Positions 29,788 through 41,276 of a stretch of 64,000 nucleotides of DNA are shown piece by piece. Both the position numbers and the translations under genes were made by a program. The DNA lies in contig NW_024882325.1 of the NCBI RefSeq assembly GCF_019059575.1, positions 186,001 through 250,000 of the forward strand, written 5' to 3'. This stretch comes from Amphibalanus amphitrite. Lineage: Eukaryota; Arthropoda; Thecostraca; Balanomorpha; Balanidae. The first letter of the stretch is position 1; every line of letters starts with the position of its first letter. The notes below the pieces were generated by a model. That model had not been told where the DNA came from, did no database searches, and saw only the letters and a list, made by a program, of their open reading frames with translations.

Positions 29788-31502
29788 TAGAGTTCTGCAC
29801 GGCTGCAATTTTCCACAGCCTAGCCGCCCCGCAGCCGTGGCTCCACAGCCACAGCCGCCCACAGCCGTGGCAAACTGTGGGCAGCCAGCCGTCAGCCGGC
29901 CGTGGATACTTTCAATGAAATGCAATCAAATAGTATATAATAAGTTGTTTTTAGTTGAAACATATAGCCAAAAGCACATTGCAATGGGCTATAGATTCTC
30001 AAGCTCATGAAGCATCATAGGTTAAGTGGTTGTGTATCTGGCTTTAGGCCGAAGGCCTGAAGCCTGATGCGCAACGCATGCCTCCACAAGCCCTTGCAAG
30101 GGGTTAAGAAAGATGGATAGGTAGGTACCTACATCAACAGAAAACACAAACAACGAACCAGAATAGAAGCACTAGCAGTGTAGACATCTAATGCCAAATC
30201 CTGAAGCATGGTTGTGGGACAGAACAACAGACCCTGATGCTTTTCATTATCAATGTTAGGTGTGGAAAATGAAACTGAAGTTGATGGACTGTCAAAAAGT
30301 GATTGTCTAGTCAAACCTCTTGCTTCTTTCTTACCTTGCATATTTTCTGGGGTGTGATATGCCAGGCTTGAAGCAGCCTTCTGAGCAAGTCTCAAACTAT
30401 TTTGATATGCAAGGCATCAAAACACTAGTGAGCATCCAAGAAAGAAAAACATTCATCTATTTTGATTTTTCCAAATAATGATCTTCGCTCAAATCCCCAA
30501 GGACGTGCAAGCCACATTTGCCTCTTTCAATCAAAAATTTTACTTGAGTTTTAATGACGTCAATAGCAAAGAAGTGGCAATAAATTGTTTTGTGTCACCA
30601 TTAACAGCCATGAAAACTATAAATAATAGATAATAATGCTCTACAGTTTAAAAATTGCTCTCAAACAAAGATTAGGTATCAAATTTTAACATTTTCAGAA
30701 GAAGACGTCATTTTATTAGTAAAGTCAACAGCTCGCGTAAGAAATGTTGTGTTCAGGGTTTTCACCGTCATGTGAATTACGTGTTCAGGGTTTTCACCAT
30801 CATGTGAATTAACCGTAAGTAAGGTTCATGCTCACTTATAATCTAATTCCATTGGCTTCGTTGATCAGCATTTTCTGTTACGGTCACTCACACACCAGTT
30901 AGAACATAAAGCGCCAGTTTTATATTATGTAATTGGACTTGCCGAAAATCCAGAAATACATCTAAGAGTGTTATTTTAGATAATATTTTAGGAAGCCTTT
31001 ACCTGCCTTTACCTAGGCGTGATTTCTTTTTCTATTACCTGAAAGAATTATTGAACGCTCGTCTTCAATAGCTGTAAGGTGCTCTCCTAACTAATGACCA
31101 GGTGAGATTGATTTGAGAGGGATGTGACAATGCAACATGTTGCTTTTTCTGAAACTGTCAAGCTCTTGATGATGAAGGAACAATTGGTACCTATAATCAG
31201 TATTATGTACCAGAGTGCAAACTCCCCTACAGCAAATGGTAAAACCATTACAGGTTTTCAAAGGCTTCACCACTTTCAATGTTGCTGGGCATCCTTTGCA
31301 TGATTTTTACAGGCTAGACTGCTTATCAGAATGTAAGATTAAGGATTTAAAATTTCATATTTGAGTACTTAAGATTGAGCTTGAAATCTCACAGCCGTGG
31401 CCACAGCCGTAGCCGTGTTCTTGGAGATATTTGCAGCCGCCCCGGCCCACAGCCGTGGGGCTGCAGCCAGCCGCGGCTGCAGCCGGCCGGTGCAGACCTC
31501 TA
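29788..31502. mobile_element. hAT-type element hAT-D
   Basis: 1715 bp. Ends TAGAGTTCTGCACGGC and the inverse of TAGAGGTCTGCACCGGC; flanked by CTGCACCC at 29780-29787 and 31503-31510. Both ends are followed by 100-150 bp packed with CAGCCGTGG and its inverse, probable subterminal transposase-binding repeats. The AT-rich interior has only short frames (88 residues at 30129-30395), none recognisable. It interrupts the BEL-A integrase zinc domain; frames on both sides match after removal. Confidence 0.88.
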
Positions 31503-31510
31503 CTGCACCC

Positions 31511-33745
31511 GTAGATTATCTTCTTAATTGCTCCTCTTGCTTTTGGCATCCAGAACCGCAATCTGAATTCGTTCAGGGTGTGCTGGAGGCCAGAGTGCAT
31601 GAGCCGCTCATAAATATCGCGCACTATGAGTCGCGTCAGATCACTCCTTGGCGACATAATGATCGGGTGTTTGGCAGGATGTGGCACCGGGGCGCGACCG
31701 AGACGACCGCCAACCCGCAGAATACCTTGCGGGTCCACGTAAGGTGACATGTGGGTCACACCAGGAACGTGGCATATCTGATCTTCGCGAATTATATGAA
31801 ATTCTGCCTTCTCCATCTCGGCACTTGATAGGGAGCTGGAGTTGGGTATTTCGGTTTGTTTCTTCTTTGCTTTTAGCTTTTCCACAAACCGTATTACCCA
31901 AGCAAAAATTCTTCTGTATTTGGTGTAGGATGAAAATCGTTCCGTGTCTAGCAGCTTGCGTTGGGTATTGGTGGTGAGCACAGCGACCACCACCGGCGGT
32001 ACCTTCACCTCTACGTCAGCAGGGTCAAGATCAGGAGTCACCGAAGACCGTACCGGCCACTTGTCCCTATCGACCTCCAAAAATTCTGGCCCTCTCCACC
32101 ACACCTTCAGGTCTTTCAGTTTTGACAGAGATGTTCCACGGGAACCGACGTCTGCGGGATTATCCTTTCCTGAGATGTGACGCCATTCTTCTACCTTTGA
32201 CGACCCATGTATCTCGGAAACTCTATTGGCAACAAACGTGTGGAAACGACGGCTTTCGTTTTGAATATAATGCAGCACTATCTTACTGTCACTCCAGAAG
32301 ACAGTTTCATCAAATGTGTAGGTCATTTCTCGCTTTATCGTGTCAGCCAGTCTCACAGCCAGGACGGCGGCCTGCAATTCCAGTCTCACTATCGTGAGCT
32401 GTTTGAGGGGTGCGAGTCGAGCGCGTGACATTGCAAAGGAACTTGTCTGTTTTCCTTGCGCTGAAATGATGCGAATGTATGCGACAGCAGCAAAGCCGTT
32501 CTCACTTGCGTCGCAAAATACATGCAACTCGCTGCGATAGAGCTCGCACTCGAGTCCTTTAAAACATCTTGGTATCAGAACTTCGCGCAAGTGCTTTGCT
32601 TGCGACAGCCAATGCTCGCATTCTTCTAATTCATCACCCGTCAACTGATCATCCCATGCATACTTCAAGGCCCAGAGCCTCTGAATCAGCAACTTGGCCT
32701 TCAACGTGAACGGTGAGACGATGCCAAGAGGATCGAAAATTGATGCGACTCCCTGCAGAAGGCCTCGCTTCGTCAGAGATGTCACACAAATTTGGGACGG
32801 GATTCCAAGAACGTCTCTTCACGGAAACCAAACGCAGCCAAGCGCCCGTTCTTGGTGCATGTCGTCCTTGTATGCCTCAGGATCTGGGTGAGCGCGCTCT
32901 ACAACATCTATTTGCCTCAAAACTTCAGCGATATTACTAACCCATTTTGTGAGACGAAATCCTCCCCGTGCCACTAGCCTGGTAACTTCCCTTTGCAATT
33001 TTACCGCTGTTTCCATGTCTGACTCGGATCTCAAAAAGTCATCCAAATAAAAGTTTTGTTTCACTGCCAGAACAGCAGCTGCTGAGAGGAGCGTTCCGTC
33101 ATAATGGTCTTCTGCTGTTTTGCGCAGGACGTAACTCGCAATAGCCGGACTGCATTTCATCCCGAAAACACTCACGGTCATTTGATATACTTCAGGCTCC
33201 CTGAAAGTGTCTAAATTTCGCCAGAGAAAGCTCATTGCAGGTTGGTCATCTTCAATGATGCGAATCTGGTGAAACATTTGCTCTATGTCGGCCACCAAGG
33301 CTATCTTCTCCTGGCGAAACCTGAGTAATATCCCAGTCAGATTTTGCAAGAGATCTGGTCCCTTTAAGAGCTCGCTGTTCAATGACTTCCCATGATAAAC
33401 TGCAGCTGCATCAAAGACGACTCGAATTTTCTTCTTATTCGGGTTTGTCACCGCGTGATGCGGGAGGAACCAACGTTTCCGACTGGAATTACCATTCAGC
33501 TCTTCCTTAGGTACCTTGCGGGCATGGCCCTTTTCAATGTAGCTTTGTACGGCTTCCTGATAGGCCTTTGCCTTTTCAGGATGGCGCAGTAGGTTTTTCT
33601 CGAGCGACTGTAGCCTTCGGACCGCCATAATTTTGTTTTGGGGCATAGTAACCTCTGGGTTTCGCCACAAAATACCAACTTCATACCGATCTCCACATTT
33701 CTTAGCGGTACTTTCCAACAGCGCTTGAGCTATGGTGTCCTCCCG
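31511..33745 (-). pseudogene. BEL-A reverse transcriptase, RNase H and integrase zinc domain
   Basis: The minus-strand frame runs from hAT-E to hAT-D with one in-frame TGA at 32819-32821. Reverse transcriptase: RVVFDAAAVYHGKSLNS, LVADIEQMFHQIRI, and the catalytic YLDDF near 33045. Then the BEL connection region (IFDPLGIVSPFTLKAK), RNase H (VFCDASENGFAAVAYIR, WSDSKIVLHYI, NPADVGSRG) and the zinc-domain start (GILRVGGRL, HSGLQHTLNEFRLRFWMPK). In an active element this copies genomic RNA in virus-like particles. The stop codon and the flanking insertions make it dead. Confidence 0.9.
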
Positions 33746-33920
33746 GCTTGAATCAGTGGCGGCGCCACGAATTTTCGCCAGTGGGGGCAAGCTTGAGGTG
33801 ATCAGACTGTTGTCTGATACGCCAATCTGCAAAATCCATGAGCACCTTGCCCCTAGTTAGATGTTGCCATTCAAAATTATTATGGTTTCAGGTTTAATGC
33901 ATACGTATTGAGCTTAGCCA

Positions 33921-35139
33921 TTAACCCTCGCGGGCCCGGAGGGGGGGGGGCGTTTTCGTCTCCCCCTGGCGAATAGGTATTTGCGATAGGTACCTCACGA
34001 ACGCTTAGGGATAGAAAGACCAAACTTGTTGTACCTTATTTCCCATTAATTTGACATCTTTTGAAGCAAAAAAATTGGACCTAGCCTCCTTGATTACGTC
34101 TCAGGGCCGATTTTTCTAGACCCCTGCACGGCAAACTTCAGCGTCACAGACGTGAACTTCAGCTAGCTGCCAAAAATAGTATTAGAAATAAAATAAAGAC
34201 AAATTACGAGCACGGTTGTGTAGCATTTGACCTAGAAAAAATACTTAAGAAACTTTGACGACCTGAGGTCAGAGGTCAGGTCAACGACCCCGAACTGGGG
34301 CTTTAGTTTTTTTTCGCAAATAACTTCAACAAAAATGGTCCTAGAGCTACGGCAAAGGTACCTTCGCATTCGCCTTGTCAAGCCACGTCGAATGACATAT
34401 ATATTGTTTGGGAACGGTCAGGTTTTACGTTGACCTCAACACTCATGTGACCTCGAATGACCTTTGGTTGACTTTGACACATGAAAGGTGTCGTTTGTGA
34501 TGATTTCGTAGCCGCTGATCACGATTCTGGCATCCATTTTGCTCTAAGCATTCATTTAGAGTCTCGGGATGGCAAAACATGTCATAGTTATTATGCCTGA
34601 CTTGAATAAGTGAAATAGCCTCTAGCAAGGATACTCTCTTGTGGCTTTGACCTTGAGTTGTAGCAGCCTTCTATCGTAAGGTAAAGCACAAAATACAAAT
34701 AGGGGTCCGCTAAGCTTCAAAACATCTCGGAATTTAGTATGCAAGATTTAAGAAAAGGTGGCAAAGTTTGTGGTCAATTTTGAGCATGACCGTGACCTTG
34801 AACTTGAATGTTATGCACATCATCGGAATCTCCAGACTCTCTTCTTTCGTTAAACATCCATTTTAGCCGGTTTCATGCATCATGCCGTCCTCTGGACCAC
34901 AAAAGATGTTTGATACCACTACAAAGTGCCGATTTTTGCCTTTGACCTTGACTTCTGACCTTGAAAATTGGCTTGAGGTAAAAAAGTTTCGATGCTTTAG
35001 AATCTTCTCGTAGATACCTTTCGTTTGGTACCATTTTTGTTTCCGTAGCTGCCTTATTTACGGAGTTAGACAAGTGTAGGGGGGGGGGGTACCCCGGACT
35101 GCGGTGGTTGGGATTACCCCCCGGGCCCGGCCGGCTTAA
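33921..35139. mobile_element. TTAA MITE inside hAT-E
   Basis: TTAACCCTCGCGGGCCCGGAGG at left and CCGGGCCCGGCCGGCTTAA at right are imperfect inverted repeats, each followed inwards by a G- or C-run. The interior shows GGTCA half-sites typical of the family (34255-34280, 34785-34805). 1.2 kb, no gene. Confidence 0.72.
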
Positions 35140-35144
35140 GGTCG

Positions 35145-36540
35145 CGAGTAAATAAAACTATAAAACCAGTAAAACGCCTTTTGGGCGACCAACGGAGCGA
35201 GCGAGAGGATGGGCCTTGCACGTGCGAAATTGCGAGGGGTTACCTCCAACTAACTTTTGCACTGTGACTGCACTCTACTAACCGGTCTTTAGCGATGTGC
35301 CAAATTTCAGCGCAATCGACCTAGCCGTTCTCGAGATCTGGAAGCGGCACACTGCACGTGCGCAGGGGGCGTCGAAGTCTAGTAGGAAAATCTGGCAATC
35401 CCCGGCGTGACGTAACGTCGGGGATGACCGACGGCACCTTGCACTGAAAGATACGGCAGAACGGCTATTTTTGAAAAATGATTAAAAATACTTTTGTGCT
35501 GTTATGACACATAAAATGCTTATCAGCATGTTCCTCATCATGTGATAAAGCTATATCCGTGGTCGAAAATAGCTGAGCCCCTCCCAATTTCCAACCACCA
35601 ACCTCTTAAGCAAGGGATGTAAGCGTAATCCTCAAGGGCGACTTTCCTATACATCTCCGTACATATGCGTCCTTATGGAAATCGGTAGTGTGGCGATTGG
35701 CGACGCGCGCGACATCTGTGTGGCGACCAAGTGGCGACTGTGGCGACACCTGGTGGCTGCTTTTCTGCTGTATGTAGGTAATTGGGGTTTTGCCAGATAT
35801 GGTTCCTACTGCTACACCACTATGTTGACCCAATACTAGAAAGTTATTTTGCCAGTAAAAGGCAAGCAAATTGAAAGTCAATTTATAAAATTGCTTATAA
35901 ATGATAAAGGGAAAATAATAAAGAAGTTTAGATTGAATAGTTATTTAAATATACAACCGTGAAACTTTATTTTGGTAGGTTTAGTTGAAATTAGTCCGTG
36001 CAACCTTGTATTTAGGGCCTTGCACGTGCGCACGTGCAAGCGGGGTCCAAACTGACTTTTGCACGGCACCCTACTAACTGGTCCCCAACCGTGTACCAAA
36101 TTTGAGCGCAATCAGCCCAGCCGTTCTCGAGATCTGGGAGCGCCCCCTGCACGTGCGCACGTGCTGTAGCACCCCAACCTTAACACATGCAGATGAATTA
36201 GCTGATGGAGACCTAACTGTGTACCGAGTTTCAATTCAATCGGCACAACCGTTGTGCCGTTATTGAGGTTGCAATTTTGGGGGTTCTTAAAAAATGTCCA
36301 ACTTTACCACGCGCCACGTGCGGTGGTTGGCAAGAACGCATGGTGGCCATCACACCACAGAACTTTTACGTCCAAGTGACATTCAGTAAAGAAGACCGCT
36401 TGTCAATCGGATGTCCCGTTCCTAAGATATTAGCTTTTGAAGAGCGTCCCCACGGCCGGCCGGCCGGCCGCTCATACTCAAGATTTTCCCTTAATCCAGT
36501 ATGAGACTCCGCTCGCTTCGCTCGCTCCGTAACTAGATTG
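35145..36540 (-). repeat. family F repeat, second copy
   Basis: Reverse complement of 3112-4005: the ends carry the same GCGA-rich words (35195-35212, 36505-36530) and the same AAAACGCCTTTTGGGCG phrase. It is split at one of its CACGTGCG motifs by a hAT MITE (35363-36022), whose 8-bp duplication is that motif. Confidence 0.7.
35363..36022 (+). mobile_element. hAT-type MITE, copy 2 of 3
   Basis: Same CAGGGGGCGTCG start and GGGCCTTG end as copy 1; 8-bp duplication CACGTGCG at 35355-35362 and 36023-36030. Inserted in the E-box of a family F repeat. This is the third nesting level inside BEL-A (BEL-A, hAT-E, F repeat, MITE). Confidence 0.92.
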
Positions 36541-37095
36541 CGAGACACAAAGACCTGTGAAAACGTTATGTCGCTCGTTGAGATGTAAAATGGTGTATTC
36601 CTCAAAACAATAGTCAGTACGTACCTAGAACTAGGTACTGACTAGGTACTGAACTAGGTAAAAGAGAACTTTCCCTTTTCCCGTAGGCGTAGTACGTATA
36701 TCAATATGTGCGATTCTCTCACACACGATTGATATACCAGAATAAGCTCCATTAGGGTGACCCACATACATTTCCAAATAACCCGGATATATACATACCT
36801 ATCACATGGCAGCCTTCTGGTGGATCAAAATGAGTAGAAGAATGAGTGGGAGAAGGAGATATGCAACAGACGGTCTGAGAACGAACTTTCTGCTGATGCA
36901 CTTGATACGGGGACCGTCAAAAACAAGCGTACTATTATAACCGCCTATCATGAATGTTGCGCCGGTCTTCTGTTCCCTTTTCCACATCAGCCAATTTTTG
37001 TGGGGGCAAAAACATAGTCTTGCCCCCACGGCCTCCTGTCAGTGGGGGCAGTCTGCCCCCACTGCCCCCACGGTGGCGCCGCCCTTGGCTTGAAT

Positions 37096-37473
37096 TGTCA
37101 CCCCCGGAGAGCGTCCCAAATGATTCTGTCGCCCACCATTGTCGTATAATTTCTACAAGCTGTTCATCTCCGTCCGTATGCTCAATGCACATTACTTCTC
37201 TGGTCGTTTCCGGGATAAAGTCAGTAACTGAACCTGTGATTGTCCAGCCAAACGCTGTACGTATAGCAACTGGCTGACCAACATCCCCAACTCGTACTTC
37301 TTTCTGCAATACGGCTTCCAAGACGTTTGCACCGAGAAGTACTTCAATTTTCCCTGTGTACAATCCGGGATAGGCAAATCTTGTAAATGTTTCCACCGGG
37401 ACATATCTCTTGCCGAAATCGTTGGTGTTCTAATATTTACACCAGGAACGGAGAATGCTTCAGAGACCAAAAT
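37096..37473 (-). pseudogene. BEL-A protease-to-RT linker region
   Basis: Continues the gag-protease frame after a TAA at 37474-37476. Reads SRWKHLQDLPIPD, then a frameshift near 37340, then GKIEVLLGANVLEAVL and VAIRTAFGWTITG, conserved before the reverse transcriptase in BEL elements. It ends at the hAT-E insertion. The stop and the frameshift are decay. Confidence 0.85.
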
Positions 37474-39273
37474 TTATTCATCGTCCTCCCCAGTCAATGG
37501 GCGCAAACGCAGCTGAAATTTCTTCGAACGCCGAAATGGCCCGATGCCTCCAATGTGTTTCAGAGTAAGGTGAGTTTCGGTACCCGAAAGACGTAAATCC
37601 TTTACCAAAGTATTGGCACAAAGAGACGTTTGTGACCCGGGATCCAGCAACGCTAACGTCTTTTGTGACCGTCCTTCTGGGCCAAGTACTCTAACAGGTA
37701 CAATTTGAAGCAGTGTTCGCTGATTTTTCTGCAGACACGCTACCGCTCTCTGTTCTTGATTTTCTTCCTCGGTTTCGCGCGACTCGTCGTGCAGTAATTT
37801 GTGATGATTTTGATCGCAGCCACTGATTCCACATTCTTCTTTGTGCCTACAGTATCTTGCCAGATGACCTTTCTTTAGGCAGGAAAAACATCGTCGGTTT
37901 GCAAACACAAACTGAGCTCTTGCCCGAACATTCATCTGGATGAACGATGAACATTCATCTATCTGGTGTATACCAATCTTGCAGCGTGGGCAGTCCCTCG
38001 GGACCGCCGCTGAAGCTTCTGTTGTCAGAGTAGTCCTATTATTTTTAAGCACACGGTGTGTATCGGCCAGCATTGTCATTCGCCTTGCACTTACATTTGA
38101 AACCGCAGCGTAATTTAAGGCGATACGCACTTGTCTTTGCAACCATTTGTCGAGATGAATTAAATTTGGTTTGTGTATATCAATGGCATATTCTCCCCAA
38201 TCTCTCTTCATTTCGGACGGTAGCTTCTGAACTGCGCGGCGTAGATTTTCTGTTGAACACAGGTCACCCTCATATCCCATATTTTGTAAAACCGTTACTG
38301 CGCAATGGAGAGCCCCATGGAACTGCTCGAGACTGCGCGGGTCAAGATAAGTAGGCGAAGGAGCGGCAAAAACTCGGGATAAATTCGCGTGAATAATGTC
38401 CTCATCTCTACCGAAACGATCCTTTAGCAAAGCTAGTGCGTCATGATACAATCCTCCGTCATACAACATACCTCCAATGGTGTGGCGTGCCAAACCGGTC
38501 ACAGAATTTTGCAGGTGAGCCATTTTCTCATCAGTAGATAACGGTTGCTCGTCGACAAGGGATTTGAATAGAGAATACCACCTCGGCCAGTCTGAAACGT
38601 CGCCACTAAAAGTCTCTAATTCCAATCGGGGTAGACACTGGCGGAACATTGGCGTGGAATGCCGGTGATTTTTGTTCGTTCGTATGTGCCGTCGCTTCTC
38701 GTTGTCTATTCGGCTTTGAGCTTCGTCTTCGTTGAATCGGGGCTCGTTTATATCGCTATATCGTTCGTGGGTTGATTCGTAATTTCGTTTCGTGTTTTGT
38801 CGCAGTCGCCTTTGTTCGTCTTCGCTACTATCGCTTCTTACGTTTTCGTCTTCGTTTCCTTTTCGCTGTCGAGTCACGTCTGATGAAGATTCAACGGATC
38901 CATATGCAGTACCTAACTCTGATTTTGCAGCCATCGTCTTGCGGTCATGGATGCTTGCATCGTTTTGTTCGTCGCGTAGCCGGGCGAGAATCATATCTTG
39001 TAACTCTGTACATTTATCTGTAGCGTCTCCCTCGTATCGCTCGGCTCGCTCTCTTTCGAATTCGTCGTCGGAAATCCGGTCGAAGTAATTCCAGTTCGAG
39101 TCTTGTAATTTTCTTAGTGCATCATCTAACTCCTTAAGGATGGACCAGAGTTCGGCACGTGTTCCATTGATTTCTAAAAGCACTAATCCTCTTCGCCGAA
39201 CCCGATTTAATGCTGCCAGGTCCTGTCCGCGTTTCCGTCTCAAATCAGACAGGGAACGGCTTGACGTGGCCAT
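37474..39273 (-). CDS. BEL-A gag and protease
   Basis: 599 residues from ATG 39273, which has a strong Kozak context (GCCATGG) just after the LTR; the open frame itself reaches back into the LTR (39354), so that start is less likely. An Arg/Glu-rich N-terminal part, then the BEL gag domain (ETFSGDVSDWPRWYSLF near 38600), a cysteine knuckle (CFSCLKKGHLARYC near 37880) and an aspartic protease motif LALLDPGSQTSLC near 37650. Gag would form the particle and bind RNA. The expected D-S/T-G protease triad reads DPG. Ends at a TAA that truncates the polyprotein; otherwise intact. Confidence 0.85.
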   Translation of the reverse strand: MATSSRSLSDLRRKRGQDLAALNRVRRRGLVLLEINGTRAELWSILKELDDALRKLQDSNWNYFDRISDDEFERERAERYEGDATDKCTELQDMILARLRDEQNDASIHDRKTMAAKSELGTAYGSVESSSDVTRQRKGNEDENVRSDSSEDEQRRLRQNTKRNYESTHERYSDINEPRFNEDEAQSRIDNEKRRHIRTNKNHRHSTPMFRQCLPRLELETFSGDVSDWPRWYSLFKSLVDEQPLSTDEKMAHLQNSVTGLARHTIGGMLYDGGLYHDALALLKDRFGRDEDIIHANLSRVFAAPSPTYLDPRSLEQFHGALHCAVTVLQNMGYEGDLCSTENLRRAVQKLPSEMKRDWGEYAIDIHKPNLIHLDKWLQRQVRIALNYAAVSNVSARRMTMLADTHRVLKNNRTTLTTEASAAVPRDCPRCKIGIHQIDECSSFIQMNVRARAQFVFANRRCFSCLKKGHLARYCRHKEECGISGCDQNHHKLLHDESRETEEENQEQRAVACLQKNQRTLLQIVPVRVLGPEGRSQKTLALLDPGSQTSLCANTLVKDLRLSGTETHLTLKHIGGIGPFRRSKKFQLRLRPLTGEDDE

Positions 39274-39288
39274 GGCACTCTTTGAAAC

Positions 39289-40540
39289 TGTAGAATCTTG
39301 TGGGCTTGTGGGTTTGAACACGCACTGGATAACACTGTCCTGATTTATTTTCACACTGTCTGGACACCAATAACCAGAGTAACTCAGTCCACACTTAACC
39401 CGCGAGTTGCTGGGGAGGGGCGTTAAACGCCCCCACTTTTTTCGCCGCGCTGTAGCTTAAAAACGGCGCGCCGCATGTGATTCAAATTTTGGGTACCCGT
39501 AGGGAATTTATTTAAGTATATCATGGCAAACTTTCAAAAAAATCGGTTCAAAGTTTTTTGAGATATCGAGGTTTTAGTGACGTCATAATTTCTGAGTTTT
39601 CGACAAAAAACGGCATATGTTCGAAAGATCATATAAAATCACAGTATAGGCGTACAGACATGCCGTAAACGACATTAGACTGCCAATTTTATGATATCAA
39701 ATGGCTCTCTACGATTTTTGATTGCTGGTCTAAATTTTGCCAAAATCTTGGACTGAATCTTGACTATTTCTCGTGACATTTTACGACCATGTTTCATGTA
39801 TTTCTTAAATTGATATTTTTAATCAAACACGTACTCGCATCATAAAATAAATGTCACCATCGTGCTCTACGCCCAAAATTACCCATAAAACATGTGTCAT
39901 AGACCGCGAATAGCAGTTTTGATTTTCGGGGGTATGTTCTTACCTGATTGACCTGACTCTGACCCTGACCTATGTTTGACCGACCCCTACATGGATCTGA
40001 CACTCTTGTTGCACTTATATGAAGGATTGTGCAGAGTTTTGACAGAGTTATTGACGAGAGGCGCCCATTACGAGGTTCTGAAATACATGCTACCAAAAGC
40101 CCGATTTCAGGTGTTTGACCTGACCGTGACCCGACCTGTGACCTCGAAATTCAACTTTCAGGTACTCATCTGAAGCGTCTCGTCGCGTTCTTTCATTTGC
40201 CGCCTTGTGCGTTTCGCTGCGCCCATTGGTTCTCGAGTAATCTGCTGGGGGCGTTTAACGCCCCTCCCCAGCAAACGGCGGGTGGCGAAATACCCCAGCA
40301 ACTGCCGGGTTAAATAATCAAGACTATCCAAATGGTTTCAAAGAGTTTGACGCCTTACCCAGCTCAAGATTCTATATGCACAATTTTGCTAATTTACTCA
40401 AACTTGAACTAAACACTGGTAACTGAAAAATATAGATTCACAATTTCCAATTGTACCCTTTCTAGAAAGCAGGACAAATAAAAATGTCAAATAAAACATG
40501 ATCAGAACGCAGGGGGCGCTTCGCATTTCGTGACACAACA
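39289..40540 (-). repeat. BEL-A 5' LTR with inserted MITE
   Basis: Starts (minus) TGTTGTGTCACG at 40540, ends GATTCTACA at 39289. Without the 915-bp MITE plus TTAA it is 337 bp and nearly equal to the 3' LTR, apart from a 3-bp indel and a few substitutions. Confidence 0.92.
39395..40313. mobile_element. TTAA MITE in BEL-A LTR, with empty-site proof
   Basis: Element CCCGCGAGTTGCTGGGG...CCAGCAACTGCCGGG lies between TTAA 39395-39398 and TTAA 40310-40313. The other LTR has one TTAA at the same spot, so TTAA is duplicated on insertion. G/C hairpins around GGCGTTAAACGCC stand at both ends. The interior holds GGTCA motifs. TTAA plus CCC ends indicates piggyBac-type transposition. Confidence 0.93.
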
Positions 40541-40690
40541 CAGGCTGTTTTTCTAACTTATCGAACTATCTTTGTGGAATATCGTGACAATTAGATGCTG
40601 TATGAATATGCGTCTGAACGCAACATACCTCACGTCGACACGTATGACTTAAAATTAGCAGTTACCTGAGATCAAAGTCTAACATAACGC

Positions 40691-41276
40691 TTAACCGCCT
40701 CCGCGCCACCCGCCGGCCGCTGGGGGTGGGGGCATATAGTTGCCCCCCCCCCTTTACTTCTGCGACAATATCGTCACAACGTTAAGAGATAAAGAAGCAA
40801 AACAACTTTGCACACATCTTTCTGAATACCTAGCCGAGGTTGTGTCCAAATTTGGTGTCGATCCCATTTGAAATGACGTCACAGTGACGTCAGAAATCAA
40901 ATTATAGATTTGCGACTTTGTTTCCTAACGATATATCCGATATATCAGACCGAATATAAAGGACCGATTATTGGTCAGGAACTAGTTGGAAGTGTACTTA
41001 GATGTTTTAGGATGACAGCAGGTGCTGTCTAGTTCATTTACAGTTGAGTTTCATGCTCAGCGACATCAGAAACGGTCCATATCGGAAAACGACAAAATTT
41101 TATGACGTCACTGTGACGTCATCTTAACGGCTACAACCACCAAACTTTCCTCAAACGTTGCCTCGGTATTCATTTGAAGCTATGCCACGTTTCACGTTCG
41201 TAGCTTATCAGGTTTCGGAGATATTTTACAAAACGTAAAGGGGGCAACTTAATGCCCCCCGCGGCTCGTGGGTTAA
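40691..41276. mobile_element. TTAA MITE, short
   Basis: 586 bp between TTAACCGCCTCCGCGCC and GGCTCGTGGGTTAA. The hairpins are GGGGGCATATAGTTGCCCCC at left and GGGGGCAACTTAATGCCCCC at right. The interior has four TGACGTCA or GTGACGTCA sites (40874-40890, 41101-41120). Abuts the next TTAA element, sharing its TTAA. Confidence 0.7.

Larger units (their letters stand above)
33754..37087. mobile_element. hAT-type element hAT-E with nested repeats
   Basis: 3.3 kb. Ends CAGTGGCGGCGCCAC and the inverse of CAAGGGCGGCGCCACC, flanked by GCTTGAAT at 33746-33753 and 37088-37095. Both ends continue with GTGGGGGCA repeats. Inside are a TTAA MITE (33921-35139) and a family F repeat (35145-36540), itself split by a hAT MITE. 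36541-36950 is unrecognised. No transposase. The insertion plus duplication is 3342 bp, a multiple of three, so the BEL-A frame matches on both sides. Confidence 0.88.
18485..40540 (-). mobile_element. BEL/Pao retrotransposon BEL-A, split by five insertions
   Basis: The two ends are LTRs of 340 bp (18485-18824) and about 337 bp (39289-40540 without its MITE), flanked by the 5-bp duplication CAGGC at 18480-18484 and 40541-40545. Between them, on the minus strand, lie gag-protease, reverse transcriptase, RNase H, integrase and a DUF5641-like tail in order. Insertions: hAT-C (19469-21418), BEL-B (21525-29413), hAT-D (29788-31502), hAT-E (33754-37087) and a TTAA MITE (39395-40313). Subtracting them gives about 6.2 kb. 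At least two stop codons and two frameshifts remain, so it is an old, dead copy. Confidence 0.92.
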
